A stretch of DNA of 64,000 nt from Prevotella sp. E13-27 (GTDB lineage: Bacteria; Bacteroidota; Bacteroidia; Bacteroidales; Bacteroidaceae), in NCBI RefSeq assembly GCF_023217965.1, contig NZ_JALPSC010000002.1, positions 1,426,001 through 1,490,000 on the forward strand, read 5' to 3'. The notes under the pieces were generated by a model. It made no database searches. It saw only the letters and a program-made list of their open reading frames with translations, and was not told the DNA's origin. Both the position numbers and the translations under genes were made by a program. This document shows, one piece after another, positions 8,588 through 16,382 of the stretch. Numbering within the stretch: position 1 is the stretch's first letter; each line of letters opens with the position of its first letter.

Positions 8588-8595
8588 CAAAGGTA
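8588..8595 (-). promoter_or_regulatory. Bacteroidetes -7 element upstream of the UpxY-like gene
   Basis: TACCTTTG on the minus strand, a full match to TAnnTTTG. It predicts a transcript start near 8582 and a leader of about 168 nt before the ATG at 8414, room for an antitermination leader. Confidence 0.6.
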
Positions 8596-8645
8596 CAACA
8601 AATTTTCTCAACTACCTAATTTTTATCAAGGAATCTTGGTCGAGG

Positions 8646-11009
8646 CTACAAAATGGTGAACTTAGCGAATTTAAGGAGGAGCTGCTTGGTGCCTACATTG
8701 CGGAACTCGATGGTGGCCTTTTCGTTCTCGCCAGAGCCCTCAACCTTCAAGACTTTTCCTATGCCAAAGCGCTGATGCTCGATGGTCATGCCTTCGCGAA
8801 GCTGTCCAGCGGAAGAGGAAGAAGATGATGAAGAGGTGTTAGACGAAGAAACTGCACGAGAGACGGGCTTGAAACGTCCGCCAGAGGCCTGGCTTAGCTG
8901 ACGCTTGAAGCTATCAGAGAAAGGATCGACAGTAGGCTCTGGTCTTCGCGGTGCCACAGCACGAGGCATTGGATCGGCACGGAACTGAGTAGCTACAGGG
9001 TGAGGATTCTGAGTAGGCCTATAGTCATCATGTTCTCCGCTATGACTATTAGAAACGACATGAAGAAGAGAAGGATCTATGTCGCGAATGAAACGCGAAG
9101 GAGAGTCATATTCAATTCTTCCAAAACGGAAACGATTCTGTGCGCAGGTAAGTATGCAGTGTTTCTCAGCACGAGTGATGGCCACATAAAGAAGTCGTCG
9201 CTCCTCCTCGAGCTGTCGCATGCTGTCAGTACACATTGGTGAAGGGAAGATATTCTCCTCAAGACCAACGACAAAGACCGTTGGGAACTCCAGTCCCTTA
9301 GCGCTATGGATGGTCATCAGCGACACCTTCGACTGTTCTTCATCGCCCTCGCTGTCAAGGTCGGTGAGCAAAGCCACCTCCTGAAGGAAATCGCCAAGAG
9401 AGGTCTGGTCGTGGAGTCCTTCCTCCTTGCGGCTCTCCACGAAGTCCTGCATACCACCAAGGAATTCTTCAAGGTTCTCTTGTCGAGCAATATCCTCTGG
9501 GTTACGACTGCTGTAGATATCTTTCGAAATGCCGCTCTCCATGATGATGGCATGTCCCAGCTGGTAGGCATCTTCAGTAGCAACACGACTCACCCACCCT
9601 TCTATAAGCTGGCGGAACGCCTCAACCTTTGCGGCTGTACCCTTGGCGAGCTCAAGATGGAACAGGATGGGCTGAGAGACGACCTGCCACAACGACACGC
9701 CATAGGCAGTTGCAGTAGATATAATCTTTGACAGAGTGGTGTCACCTATGCCACGTGCAGGATAGTTGATGATGCGTTTCAAGGCCTCCTCGTCATTAGG
9801 ATTGCACACCAAACGGAAGTAGGCTATGACATCTTTTATCTCCTTACGCTGGTAGAACGACATGCCGCCATATATGCGATAAGGGATGTTCATCTTGCGC
9901 ATCTGCTCCTCAAACGAGCGGCTCTGCGAGTTAGTGCGATAAAGAATAGCGAAATCGCTATATTCGCAATGGTCCTGACGTTTCAGACGCACAATGTCAT
10001 TGCATACTATCATGGCTTCCTCCTTATCGCTATATGCAGGCTTGAGAGTGAGCTTGTCGCCACACTCATTCTTGCTATATACATCTTTTGGAATCTGTCG
10101 TTCGTTCTTACGGATAAGGCTATTGGCAGCCTGCACTATGAGCTGAGTGGAACGATAGTTCTGTTCAAGTTTGAAAAGCTTAGTATTATTATAAGATGTA
10201 TTGAAATTAAGGATATTGTCAATATTTGCACCACGGAAGCTATAGATGCTCTGTGCATCGTCGCCCACGACACATACCCGCTGACGCTCACGTGTGAGCT
10301 GATAGACAATCTTCTGCTGGGTATGATTGGTGTCCTGATACTCATCTACGAGCACATACTGGAACTTCTCAACATACTTTTTCCTCACATCCTCATGATT
10401 CTCAAAGAGAAGGTATATCTGTACAAGCAGGTCATCGAAGTCCATGGCGTTAGCCTGACGACAGCGCTCTGTATAACGCTGATATATCTCGCTGACACGT
10501 GGCAGTTTGGGGTTGAACAGAGAGCTGCCAACAAACTGCTGAGGAAGAATGAGATGGTTCTTCGCCATAGAAATCTGGTCGGCAACCGACGATGGCTTAT
10601 ACTGCTTATCATCGAGCTGCATCTCTTTACAGATGCTCTTCACAAGCGAACGCGAATCGGTCTGGTCATAGATGGTGAAGTTAGAGCTATAGCCTATCTT
10701 ATCAGCCTCAGCACGCAGAATGCGTGAGAAGATGGAATGGAAGGTTCCCATCTGCAGATAGCGCGCCACCTCCTCACCAACGAGGCGTCCTATGCGTTCT
10801 TTCATCTCGCGTGCCGCCTTATTAGTGAATGTAAGTGCAAGGATGTTATAAGGTTTCAGTCCTTTCTCCTGAAGGAGATAGGCAATCTTATATGTCAGCA
10901 CGCGCGTCTTTCCAGAGCCGGCACCAGCGATGACCAGCGATGCGCCATCGCAGTATAGCACAGCCTCGCGCTGACTCTCATTCAGTTGTTCAAGAAAATT
11001 TTCCGTCAT
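8646..11009 (-). CDS. UvrD/PcrA-type ATP-dependent DNA helicase
   Basis: 787-aa superfamily 1A 3'-5' helicase used in repair and replication restart. Motifs in order: LNESQREAV with Walker A AGAGSGKTR (I), LTFTNKAA (Ia), DEYQDTN (II), GDDAQSIYSFRGA (III), LEQNYRS (IV), SLMTIHSAKGLEFP (V) and YVAITRAEK (VI). A Ser-rich linker is followed by a C-terminal tail domain (GMTIEHQRFGIGKVLKVEG) typical of PcrA. An earlier ATG at 11084 is in frame, but the ATG at 11009 fits the family N-terminus (MTENFLEQLN) and sits 6 nt after a -7 element. Confidence 0.95.
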   Translation of the reverse strand: MTENFLEQLNESQREAVLYCDGASLVIAGAGSGKTRVLTYKIAYLLQEKGLKPYNILALTFTNKAAREMKERIGRLVGEEVARYLQMGTFHSIFSRILRAEADKIGYSSNFTIYDQTDSRSLVKSICKEMQLDDKQYKPSSVADQISMAKNHLILPQQFVGSSLFNPKLPRVSEIYQRYTERCRQANAMDFDDLLVQIYLLFENHEDVRKKYVEKFQYVLVDEYQDTNHTQQKIVYQLTRERQRVCVVGDDAQSIYSFRGANIDNILNFNTSYNNTKLFKLEQNYRSTQLIVQAANSLIRKNERQIPKDVYSKNECGDKLTLKPAYSDKEEAMIVCNDIVRLKRQDHCEYSDFAILYRTNSQSRSFEEQMRKMNIPYRIYGGMSFYQRKEIKDVIAYFRLVCNPNDEEALKRIINYPARGIGDTTLSKIISTATAYGVSLWQVVSQPILFHLELAKGTAAKVEAFRQLIEGWVSRVATEDAYQLGHAIIMESGISKDIYSSRNPEDIARQENLEEFLGGMQDFVESRKEEGLHDQTSLGDFLQEVALLTDLDSEGDEEQSKVSLMTIHSAKGLEFPTVFVVGLEENIFPSPMCTDSMRQLEEERRLLYVAITRAEKHCILTCAQNRFRFGRIEYDSPSRFIRDIDPSLLHVVSNSHSGEHDDYRPTQNPHPVATQFRADPMPRAVAPRRPEPTVDPFSDSFKRQLSQASGGRFKPVSRAVSSSNTSSSSSSSSAGQLREGMTIEHQRFGIGKVLKVEGSGENEKATIEFRNVGTKQLLLKFAKFTIL

Positions 11010-11015
11010 AGCCTG

Positions 11016-11023
11016 CAAAGTTA
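11016..11023 (-). promoter_or_regulatory. -7 element directly before the helicase start
   Basis: TAACTTTG on the minus strand ends 6 nt before the ATG at 11009. If active, the mRNA would start at or very near the start codon (leaderless). Confidence 0.5.
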
Positions 11024-11084
11024 CGAAAAGTCGAGCGAAGAACAAAACAAATGCTGGTTTTTCCTGATATTTTACTTTTTTCAA

Positions 11085-11419
11085 ACAACGAATTACACGG
11101 ATTACACGGATTTATATTGCTCACGGAGTGTTTGAATATAAACAAAAACCGAAACAACCCTCACTTCAATATGTGTCGGACTTTCAGTCCTTACAAGATG
11201 AGAGGCATATATTTTTCCTTGTGTGCAAGCACCCAGATAAAATATCTACCTCCCATCTTGGTCTCTTGCAGAGACCTCACATACAGAAGTGAGCAAAAAC
11301 ACCGATTGTTATCACAATCTAAAAACAGAAATTAGTAAAGTGTTTTTTTCTTTATAAGAATCAGTAAGCAAATATAGGATTTTTACTGAAAGAAGTATTG
11401 CTATTTACAGAAAATGGAC
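11085..11419. other. Intergenic region with inverted repeats
   Basis: About 340 bp between divergent genes, without a credible ORF. It holds a direct repeat of ATTACACGG near 11092-11108, an imperfect 21-bp inverted repeat (AAGATGAGAGG near 11196 pairing with CCTCCCATCTT near 11249) and the perfect hairpin GGTCTCT-tgc-AGAGACC (11260-11276). These could belong to a small RNA or a decayed repeat; I cannot tell which. Confidence 0.4.
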
Positions 11420-11427
11420 TAATTTTG
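11420..11427 (+). promoter_or_regulatory. -7 element upstream of the HsdR_N-like gene
   Basis: TAATTTTG, matching TAnnTTTG, 29 nt before the ATG at 11457. Confidence 0.5.
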
Positions 11428-11456
11428 CAAAGCAAAACGTTGAACACTCAAAACGA

Positions 11457-11909
11457 ATGATGATGCAGTTGAACCTCCCTACATACGAATGCAGACTGAG
11501 AGAACAGAATGGCAGGCAGCAGATTTTCGATGTGCTGCGCCGCCGTTATGTTGCCCTAACGCCCGAGGAATGGGTACGCCAGCATTTCGTACATTATCTC
11601 ATTGAGCACAAAGGTTATCCCAAGGGGTTGCTTGCCAATGAGGTGAATTTGCGTGTAGGAGAGAAGCACTTGCGTTGCGACACCGTGTTATACGACAAAG
11701 CCTTGCATCCCAAGATTATCGTGGAATACAAGGCTCCTGAAATAGCAATAACACAGAAAGTGTTTAACCAGATCACTGTTTATAATATGCTTCTTCACGT
11801 TGACTACCTCATAGTATCAAACGGAATGCAGCACTACTGTTGTCAGATGGATTACGAGCAGAACAGATACACGTTTCTGAGCGATATACCAAACTATGAC
11901 CAGTTATAA
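11457..11909 (+). CDS. HsdR N-terminal domain-like protein
   Basis: 150-aa soluble protein of the type I restriction enzyme R N-terminal (HSDR_N) family. After EEWVRQHFVHYLIEHKGYP it shows RCDTVLYDK and PKIIVEYKAP, a D and E-x-K arrangement of a PD-(D/E)xK fold. It is a stand-alone domain with no helicase or methylase partner nearby, a form widespread in Bacteroidetes chromosomes. Function unknown; more likely housekeeping DNA metabolism than a restriction system. The start could be either of two adjacent ATGs (11457 or 11460). Confidence 0.85.
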   Translation: MMMQLNLPTYECRLREQNGRQQIFDVLRRRYVALTPEEWVRQHFVHYLIEHKGYPKGLLANEVNLRVGEKHLRCDTVLYDKALHPKIIVEYKAPEIAITQKVFNQITVYNMLLHVDYLIVSNGMQHYCCQMDYEQNRYTFLSDIPNYDQL

Positions 11910-11927
11910 CAACAGAAAAGCCGATTA

Positions 11928-13211
11928 TCAACAGCCTTTCGACGTCATAATATTGAGCACCATCTCGTCAGTAGGTCCCATGCCGTTGGCACCAATGGCA
12001 GTGAGGTTATGTATGCTGCGGTCAACACAGTCGTCAACGATTCCTTCTGCTGACGTGACACACTTGCCTTCCATGGATAGCAGGGCAGAGAGCAGAGCAG
12101 TAGATACGCCAGAAGTAATCTTCAGCGAGCACGAAGGCTTGGCACCGTCACAAATCATGCCAGTGAGGTTTGCCACCATATTCTTTACAGAGCGACAGAC
12201 ATGCTCATAACCGCCACCCATGAGATATGTGATGCCAACGCTTGAGCCTATGGATGCCACCACACAGCCACAAAGAGCCGACAGTGCTCCAAGCGACTGC
12301 TTGATATAGATGGCGGTGAGATGGCTGAGCATCAAGGCACGAATAAGCTCTTCCTCAGTATTCTCGTTCTCCTTAGCATATACACACACAGGATTAGTGG
12401 CGCAGATGCCCTGATTGCCTGAGCCAGAGTTTGACATGACAGGAATCATGGCTCCACCCATGCGTGCATCACAGGCAGAAGCTGTGCGAGAGATGATATG
12501 TGCATAGATGCTATTGCCAAAGATGCCCTTAGACAGAGGCCGGTCTATGGTCTTACCAAGATTATGCCCGTAGTTGCCCTTTATAGCCTCGCGTGCAGCA
12601 TTCATGTTATACCTACGCGTCTCCTCAATGAAGCGAATCTCTTCCAAGGGCGCTGTAGTAGCGAAGTCATAGACAAGGCGCATGTTCAGCTCAATGTCCT
12701 TATCGCATGATTCATCAGACAACTTCAGAGTTTTGACATCAGCCGATGCATCGGCAGGCTCTACAAAGTGAGTATGAGTTCCTGCTATTACAGCTGTTGC
12801 GCGCTTCTCACCAGCAATACAAGTCATCTCGACATAGAGCTTTTCTGTTATGCCAGTCTTAAGTTGAATGTCTATGCGCTCTTCAGCTATGAATTTCTTG
12901 CCTTCCTCAAGTGCTTTAGGGGTGAGATCCTTGAGGACCTCAAGACGATATTCGCTCTTGCCAATAAGTGCTCCAAGCGCAATGGCTATGGGCAGGCCAA
13001 TCATGCCTGTGCCTGGGATGCCCACACCCATGGCGTTCTTCAAGATGTTGGCACTCAGACGCGCCTCAATGCGCTCTGGGCGACGTCCGAGAAGCTCAGT
13101 GGCACGGGCAGTACAGAGAGCCACACACATGGGTTCAGTGCAGCCTATGGCAGGCACCACCTCACGATTGACAAGCTTAATAATTCTTTGACGTGTTTCA
13201 GCGTCTATCAT
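11928..13211 (-). CDS. cyuA: L-cysteine desulfidase / serine dehydratase alpha-like (UPF0597)
   Basis: 427-aa cytosolic protein of the YhaM/CyuA family. These are [4Fe-4S] enzymes that split L-cysteine to pyruvate, ammonia and sulfide. Visible features are VPAIGCTEP with the first cluster cysteine (about residue 23), GNQGICATNP near 273, LCGCVVAS near 315 and MICDGAKPSC near 350, the usual cysteine positions, together with Gly-rich loops. Full length. It converges with the HsdR_N-like gene. The cyuA name follows family assignment; the substrate could also be serine. Confidence 0.85.
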   Translation of the reverse strand: MIDAETRQRIIKLVNREVVPAIGCTEPMCVALCTARATELLGRRPERIEARLSANILKNAMGVGIPGTGMIGLPIAIALGALIGKSEYRLEVLKDLTPKALEEGKKFIAEERIDIQLKTGITEKLYVEMTCIAGEKRATAVIAGTHTHFVEPADASADVKTLKLSDESCDKDIELNMRLVYDFATTAPLEEIRFIEETRRYNMNAAREAIKGNYGHNLGKTIDRPLSKGIFGNSIYAHIISRTASACDARMGGAMIPVMSNSGSGNQGICATNPVCVYAKENENTEEELIRALMLSHLTAIYIKQSLGALSALCGCVVASIGSSVGITYLMGGGYEHVCRSVKNMVANLTGMICDGAKPSCSLKITSGVSTALLSALLSMEGKCVTSAEGIVDDCVDRSIHNLTAIGANGMGPTDEMVLNIMTSKGC

Positions 13212-13241
13212 AATAGTAACAAGACTTAAGGTATCACATGT

Positions 13242-13448
13242 TCAGGTGTTTTGTTTCTTTCTCTTCTCTTCCTCTTCGAGCTCGCGTTCATAGTTACTGA
13301 GGGCATCCTCATCGCTTTCCTTTTCACACGATGAGAACAGAGAGCCTCCAATGAGGGCCATGCCAGCGATAGAGAACAAACCGAGTGCTGAACGCTTTAA
13401 AAATTCGCGACGCGAGACAGTTTCCGACGTATTGTTTTTGTTTTTCAT
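13242..13448 (-). CDS. Small Tat-signal lipoprotein
   Basis: 68-aa protein made almost entirely of an export signal and a charged tail. SRREFLKRSA is a twin-arginine motif (12-21), followed by a hydrophobic stretch and a lipobox-like LFSSCEK (Cys about 41), then an acidic and basic, likely helical tail (ERELEEEEKRKKQN). It would be a membrane-anchored peptide of under 30 residues after processing. Such small proteins occur in Bacteroidales with no known role. Upstream of the cysteine desulfidase with a 30-bp gap, so possibly cotranscribed. Confidence 0.7.
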   Translation of the reverse strand: MKNKNNTSETVSRREFLKRSALGLFSIAGMALIGGSLFSSCEKESDEDALSNYERELEEEEKRKKQNT

Positions 13449-13557
13449 AAAGCATTTGTTTTATTGTGAACTGAGCAAAAGTAGAGAATCTTTTCGAAAT
13501 GACAAAATTTTAATACTTATTATTTAGTGAAGCAAGCGCTATTTCGATATTTTTAGC

Positions 13558-13565
13558 TAATTTTG
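13558..13565 (+). promoter_or_regulatory. -7 element upstream of the 327-aa membrane protein gene
   Basis: TAATTTTG, 39 nt before the ATG at 13605. It probably drives the membrane protein, hisB and the LuxR-type gene together. Confidence 0.55.
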
Positions 13566-13604
13566 CATCGTTAATTGCAAAAAACGCATTGATTCTATAT
13601 TATT

Positions 13605-14588
13605 ATGGACAACAGAAACATAAAAGATGACGCAGAGGAGAAGGACTCAAGAACACTTGAGTTACTGAAGATAAGAAGCGTCAGCGCTGAAATCAGAGAC
13701 GGAATAAGACTCTATCTGAACAATTTCCGCAGCATCTTCCGCAGTTCATGGCTTGCAGCCCTGTTCTATGCCCTTGTGACAGGAGGAATGATGACTTACT
13801 GCATAGGCAACGTAACAAACCTACTGAAGATGCAGATGGAAGGCCATCTTACCGAAGACAACAGTGAGCTTATGCTGTTAGGAGCAGGATTTGCAGTCTG
13901 TATGCTACTTGCCATCATTGCTTCTACACTGTTATATTCATCAGGATTATCTCTTCTGAGCAGACACAGCGAGACAGGAGCCATCCCCACCCCAGCCCAT
14001 TGGTATGGCTCCAACGACAAGCGCGCCATTCTCAGGACATCACTATGGATGCTGGCGACAGTAGTCATAATAGCTGTATATGAAGCTATAATATTCGCTA
14101 TAAAGAAATGGCTTACAGGTGTGTTATCGCCCATGTCCTTAACAATGCTCATTGGTATCACCACTATTATAATGCTGATAGCGCTGCCGATAATCATGAT
14201 GCGCATGCTGCCCTACATACTGAACAAAGACAACAAATCGCCACTGGGCTATGGCATTCCAGTAAGGACATGGGGAAGCACTCTCACCATAGCCATTGTT
14301 GTTGTGATAATGATTGGCATAGCATCGATAGTGACAACACTGCCATCATTGATACTTCTCGCAGCAAACATACAGTCACTGGGAGGCACTATATATGGTG
14401 ACCCTACAGGCATGCCAAGCTACATGATATGGATGAACATGGGTGTGTTCACTCTCGCTGGTTTCATACAGGCATACGTGAATCTGTCATCGCTATTCCC
14501 ATTCTACTATCTGTATGGTTCGATAGAGACACAAAAGAAAGAACGCAAAGACTATAACGAGATTTATGAAAAAGATTCTATTTATTGA
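13605..14588 (+). CDS. Multi-pass membrane protein, unknown
   Basis: 327 aa with a charged cytoplasmic N-terminus (about 45 residues) and five to six hydrophobic segments, near residues 50-70, 93-120, 143-165, 172-205, 220-255 and 265-300. No motif I recognise; the layout resembles uncharacterised integral membrane proteins of Bacteroidetes. Its end overlaps the start of hisB by 23 nt, so the two are cotranscribed and probably coupled, although no link to histidine synthesis is obvious. Confidence 0.8.
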   Translation: MDNRNIKDDAEEKDSRTLELLKIRSVSAEIRDGIRLYLNNFRSIFRSSWLAALFYALVTGGMMTYCIGNVTNLLKMQMEGHLTEDNSELMLLGAGFAVCMLLAIIASTLLYSSGLSLLSRHSETGAIPTPAHWYGSNDKRAILRTSLWMLATVVIIAVYEAIIFAIKKWLTGVLSPMSLTMLIGITTIIMLIALPIIMMRMLPYILNKDNKSPLGYGIPVRTWGSTLTIAIVVVIMIGIASIVTTLPSLILLAANIQSLGGTIYGDPTGMPSYMIWMNMGVFTLAGFIQAYVNLSSLFPFYYLYGSIETQKKERKDYNEIYEKDSIY

Positions 14589-15639
14589 TCGTGACGGCAC
14601 CTTGGTTGAAGAGCCACACGACGAACAGGTTGACGCCCTGGAGAAGATAAAGTTCACACGCGGTGTGTTCCGCAACCTGTCGTTCCTGCGTAAGAACACT
14701 GACTATCTGTTTGTGATGGTGTCAAATCAGGACGGACTGGGCACTCCATCCTTTCCTGAGGATACATTCCACCCATCACATAACTTCATTTTGCAGACCC
14801 TTGAGGGTGAAGGGATAACATTCGATGAGATACTCATAGACACCCATTTCCCTGAAGACAACGCACCAACACGCAAGCCCCAGACAGGACTTGTAGAGAA
14901 ATATATGAACGACACGGAGCACTATGACATTGAGAACTCATACGTCATAGGCGATCGTGACACAGACGCGCAATTTGCGAAGAACATTGGCTGTCGCTCA
15001 CTTATTCTGGGACGCGACGGCATGACATGGGACCGTATAGCAGAAATCATATACGGAGGAGAAAGAAAAGCTGAGGTGCGTCGCACCACGAAGGAGACCG
15101 ACATAGAGGTGAAGCTGAACATTGACGGCACTGGACGCTGTGACATAGCCACAGGCCTGGGCTTCTTTGACCACATGCTCGAACAGATAGGCAAGCATGG
15201 CGGTATGGATCTCACCATTCACTGTAATGGCGACCTTAACGTGGACGAGCATCACACCATAGAAGACACAGCTCTGGCTCTTGGCGAGTGTCTGTATCAG
15301 GCGCTCGGCTCAAAACGCGGCATAGAACGCTACGGCTACTCACTACCAATGGACGATTGTATGGCTCACGTCTGTCTTGACTTTGGCGGACGCCCCTGGC
15401 TGGTATGGGATGCAGAGTTCAATCGCGAACATGTGGGTGACATGCCTACAGAGATGTTCCTGCATTTCTTCAAGAGTCTTAGCGATGCAGCACGTATGAA
15501 CCTCTTCATACGTGCCGAGGGTCAGAACGAGCATCACAAGATAGAAGGAATATTCAAAGCACTGGCCCGCTCACTGAAAATGGCCGTAAGACGTGACATA
15601 TACCACTTCGAGCTGCCATCGACAAAGGGAGTGCTGTGA
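14566..15639 (+). CDS. hisB: Bifunctional histidinol-phosphatase / imidazoleglycerol-phosphate dehydratase
   Basis: 357-aa two-domain cytosolic enzyme for steps 6 and 8 of histidine synthesis. The N-terminal HAD phosphatase domain has the nucleophile motif FIDRDGTLV (6-14) and [13 protein letters not shown] near 125. The C-terminal IGPD domain has [16 protein letters not shown] and [15 protein letters not shown], with the metal-binding HH-x-x-E, and their second copies later ([26 protein letters not shown]). Full length. Its stop TGA is the first triplet of a 7-bp repeat array reaching to the next gene. No other his gene is in the window. Confidence 0.96.
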   Translation: MKKILFIDRDGTLVEEPHDEQVDALEKIKFTRGVFRNLSFLRKNTDYLFVMVSNQDGLGTPSFPEDTFHPSHNFILQTLEGEGITFDEILIDTHFPEDNAPTRKPQTGLVEKYMNDTEHYDIENSYVIGDRDTDAQFAKNIGCRSLILGRDGMTWDRIAEIIYGGERKAEVRRTTKETDIEVKLNIDGTGRCDIATGLGFFDHMLEQIGKHGGMDLTIHCNGDLNVDEHHTIEDTALALGECLYQALGSKRGIERYGYSLPMDDCMAHVCLDFGGRPWLVWDAEFNREHVGDMPTEMFLHFFKSLSDAARMNLFIRAEGQNEHHKIEGIFKALARSLKMAVRRDIYHFELPSTKGVL

Positions 15640-15692
15640 GAGGTGAGAAGTGAGAAGTGAGAAGTGAGAGGTGAGAAGTGAGAGGTAAGAGA
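15637..15692. repeat. 7-bp repeat array (8 units) between hisB and the LuxR-type gene
   Basis: Eight units of TGAGARG/TAAGAGA begin with the hisB stop codon and end two bases before the next ATG. Every unit starts with TGA or TAA, so three consecutive units stop all three plus-strand frames. Confidence 0.95.
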
Positions 15693-15693
15693 G

Positions 15694-16284
15694 ATGGAAA
15701 GACCAAAGATTGCGATAATTGATCCAAACACGCTGGCAACTATAGGACTAAAGCAGTTGCTACAGACGGTGCTGCCAATAATGACTGTTGACGTCTTTGG
15801 CAGCATGACAGAGTTTGAGGCGAACCACCCTGAAGAGTATTTCCACTATTTTGTGGCAACGAACATAGTATTGTCAAACAGGCAGTTCTTCACTGCACAT
15901 CGCCACAAGACAATAGTGCTGACACTCTCATTGGAAGGTGGCTCACAACTCAGCGAGTTCCACAGCATTTGCATCAACATGCCTGAACAGGAACTAGTGC
16001 GTTCGCTGCTTCATCTGCAACAGCATGCCCATCCTCATGGAAAGAACCTTCCGCCAATGCCTAAGGCGCTACAGCAGAAAGTGCTCAGCGACCGCGAGAT
16101 TGAGGTAATGGCGCTAATAGTGCAGGGATATATAAACAAGGAGATAGCTGATAAGCTAAACATAGGCCTCTCAACCGTAATCACCCACAGAAAGAACATC
16201 ATGGACAAACTGGGAATGAAGAGTGTGTCAGCACTGACCATATATGCCGTGATGCATGGTTATGTGGATATTAATAAGATATAA
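15694..16284 (+). CDS. LuxR-type response regulator with pseudo-receiver domain
   Basis: 196-aa cytosolic DNA-binding protein. The C-terminal 65 residues are a LuxR/FixJ helix-turn-helix (LSDREIEVMALIVQGYINKE, then STVITHRKNIMDKLG). The N-terminal domain is receiver-like (IAIIDPNTLATIGLKQLL), but it lacks the double acid and the phospho-acceptor Asp: the place where DLILLD is expected reads FVATNIVL. It is therefore likely independent of phosphorylation. No kinase gene nearby. Cotranscribed with hisB; followed by a repeat array and a strong terminator. Confidence 0.85.
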   Translation: MERPKIAIIDPNTLATIGLKQLLQTVLPIMTVDVFGSMTEFEANHPEEYFHYFVATNIVLSNRQFFTAHRHKTIVLTLSLEGGSQLSEFHSICINMPEQELVRSLLHLQQHAHPHGKNLPPMPKALQQKVLSDREIEVMALIVQGYINKEIADKLNIGLSTVITHRKNIMDKLGMKSVSALTIYAVMHGYVDINKI

Positions 16285-16330
16285 GAGATAAGAGATAAGA
16301 GATAAGAGGTGAGAGGTGAGAGGTGAGAAA
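16282..16330. repeat. 7-bp repeat array (7 units) after the LuxR-type gene
   Basis: Seven units, TAAGAGA changing to TGAGAGG. The first three bases are the TAA stop of the LuxR-type gene. The array runs to 9 bp before the terminator stem. Confidence 0.95.
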
Positions 16331-16338
16331 CAAAATAA

Positions 16339-16361
16339 GCCGCGCGATGCGCGGCTTTTTT
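16339..16361. terminator. Rho-independent terminator, bidirectional
   Basis: Stem GCCGCGC-gat-GCGCGGC followed by a T run on the plus strand and preceded by A-rich sequence, so it can serve both the hisB operon and the convergent foldase gene ending at 16383. Confidence 0.9.
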
Positions 16362-16382
16362 GTTTCTTATACTTATTTTCTA

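Noticed and set aside
8550..8828. 92-aa plus-strand ORF
   Set aside because: Antisense to the helicase C-terminus and across the UpxY promoter.
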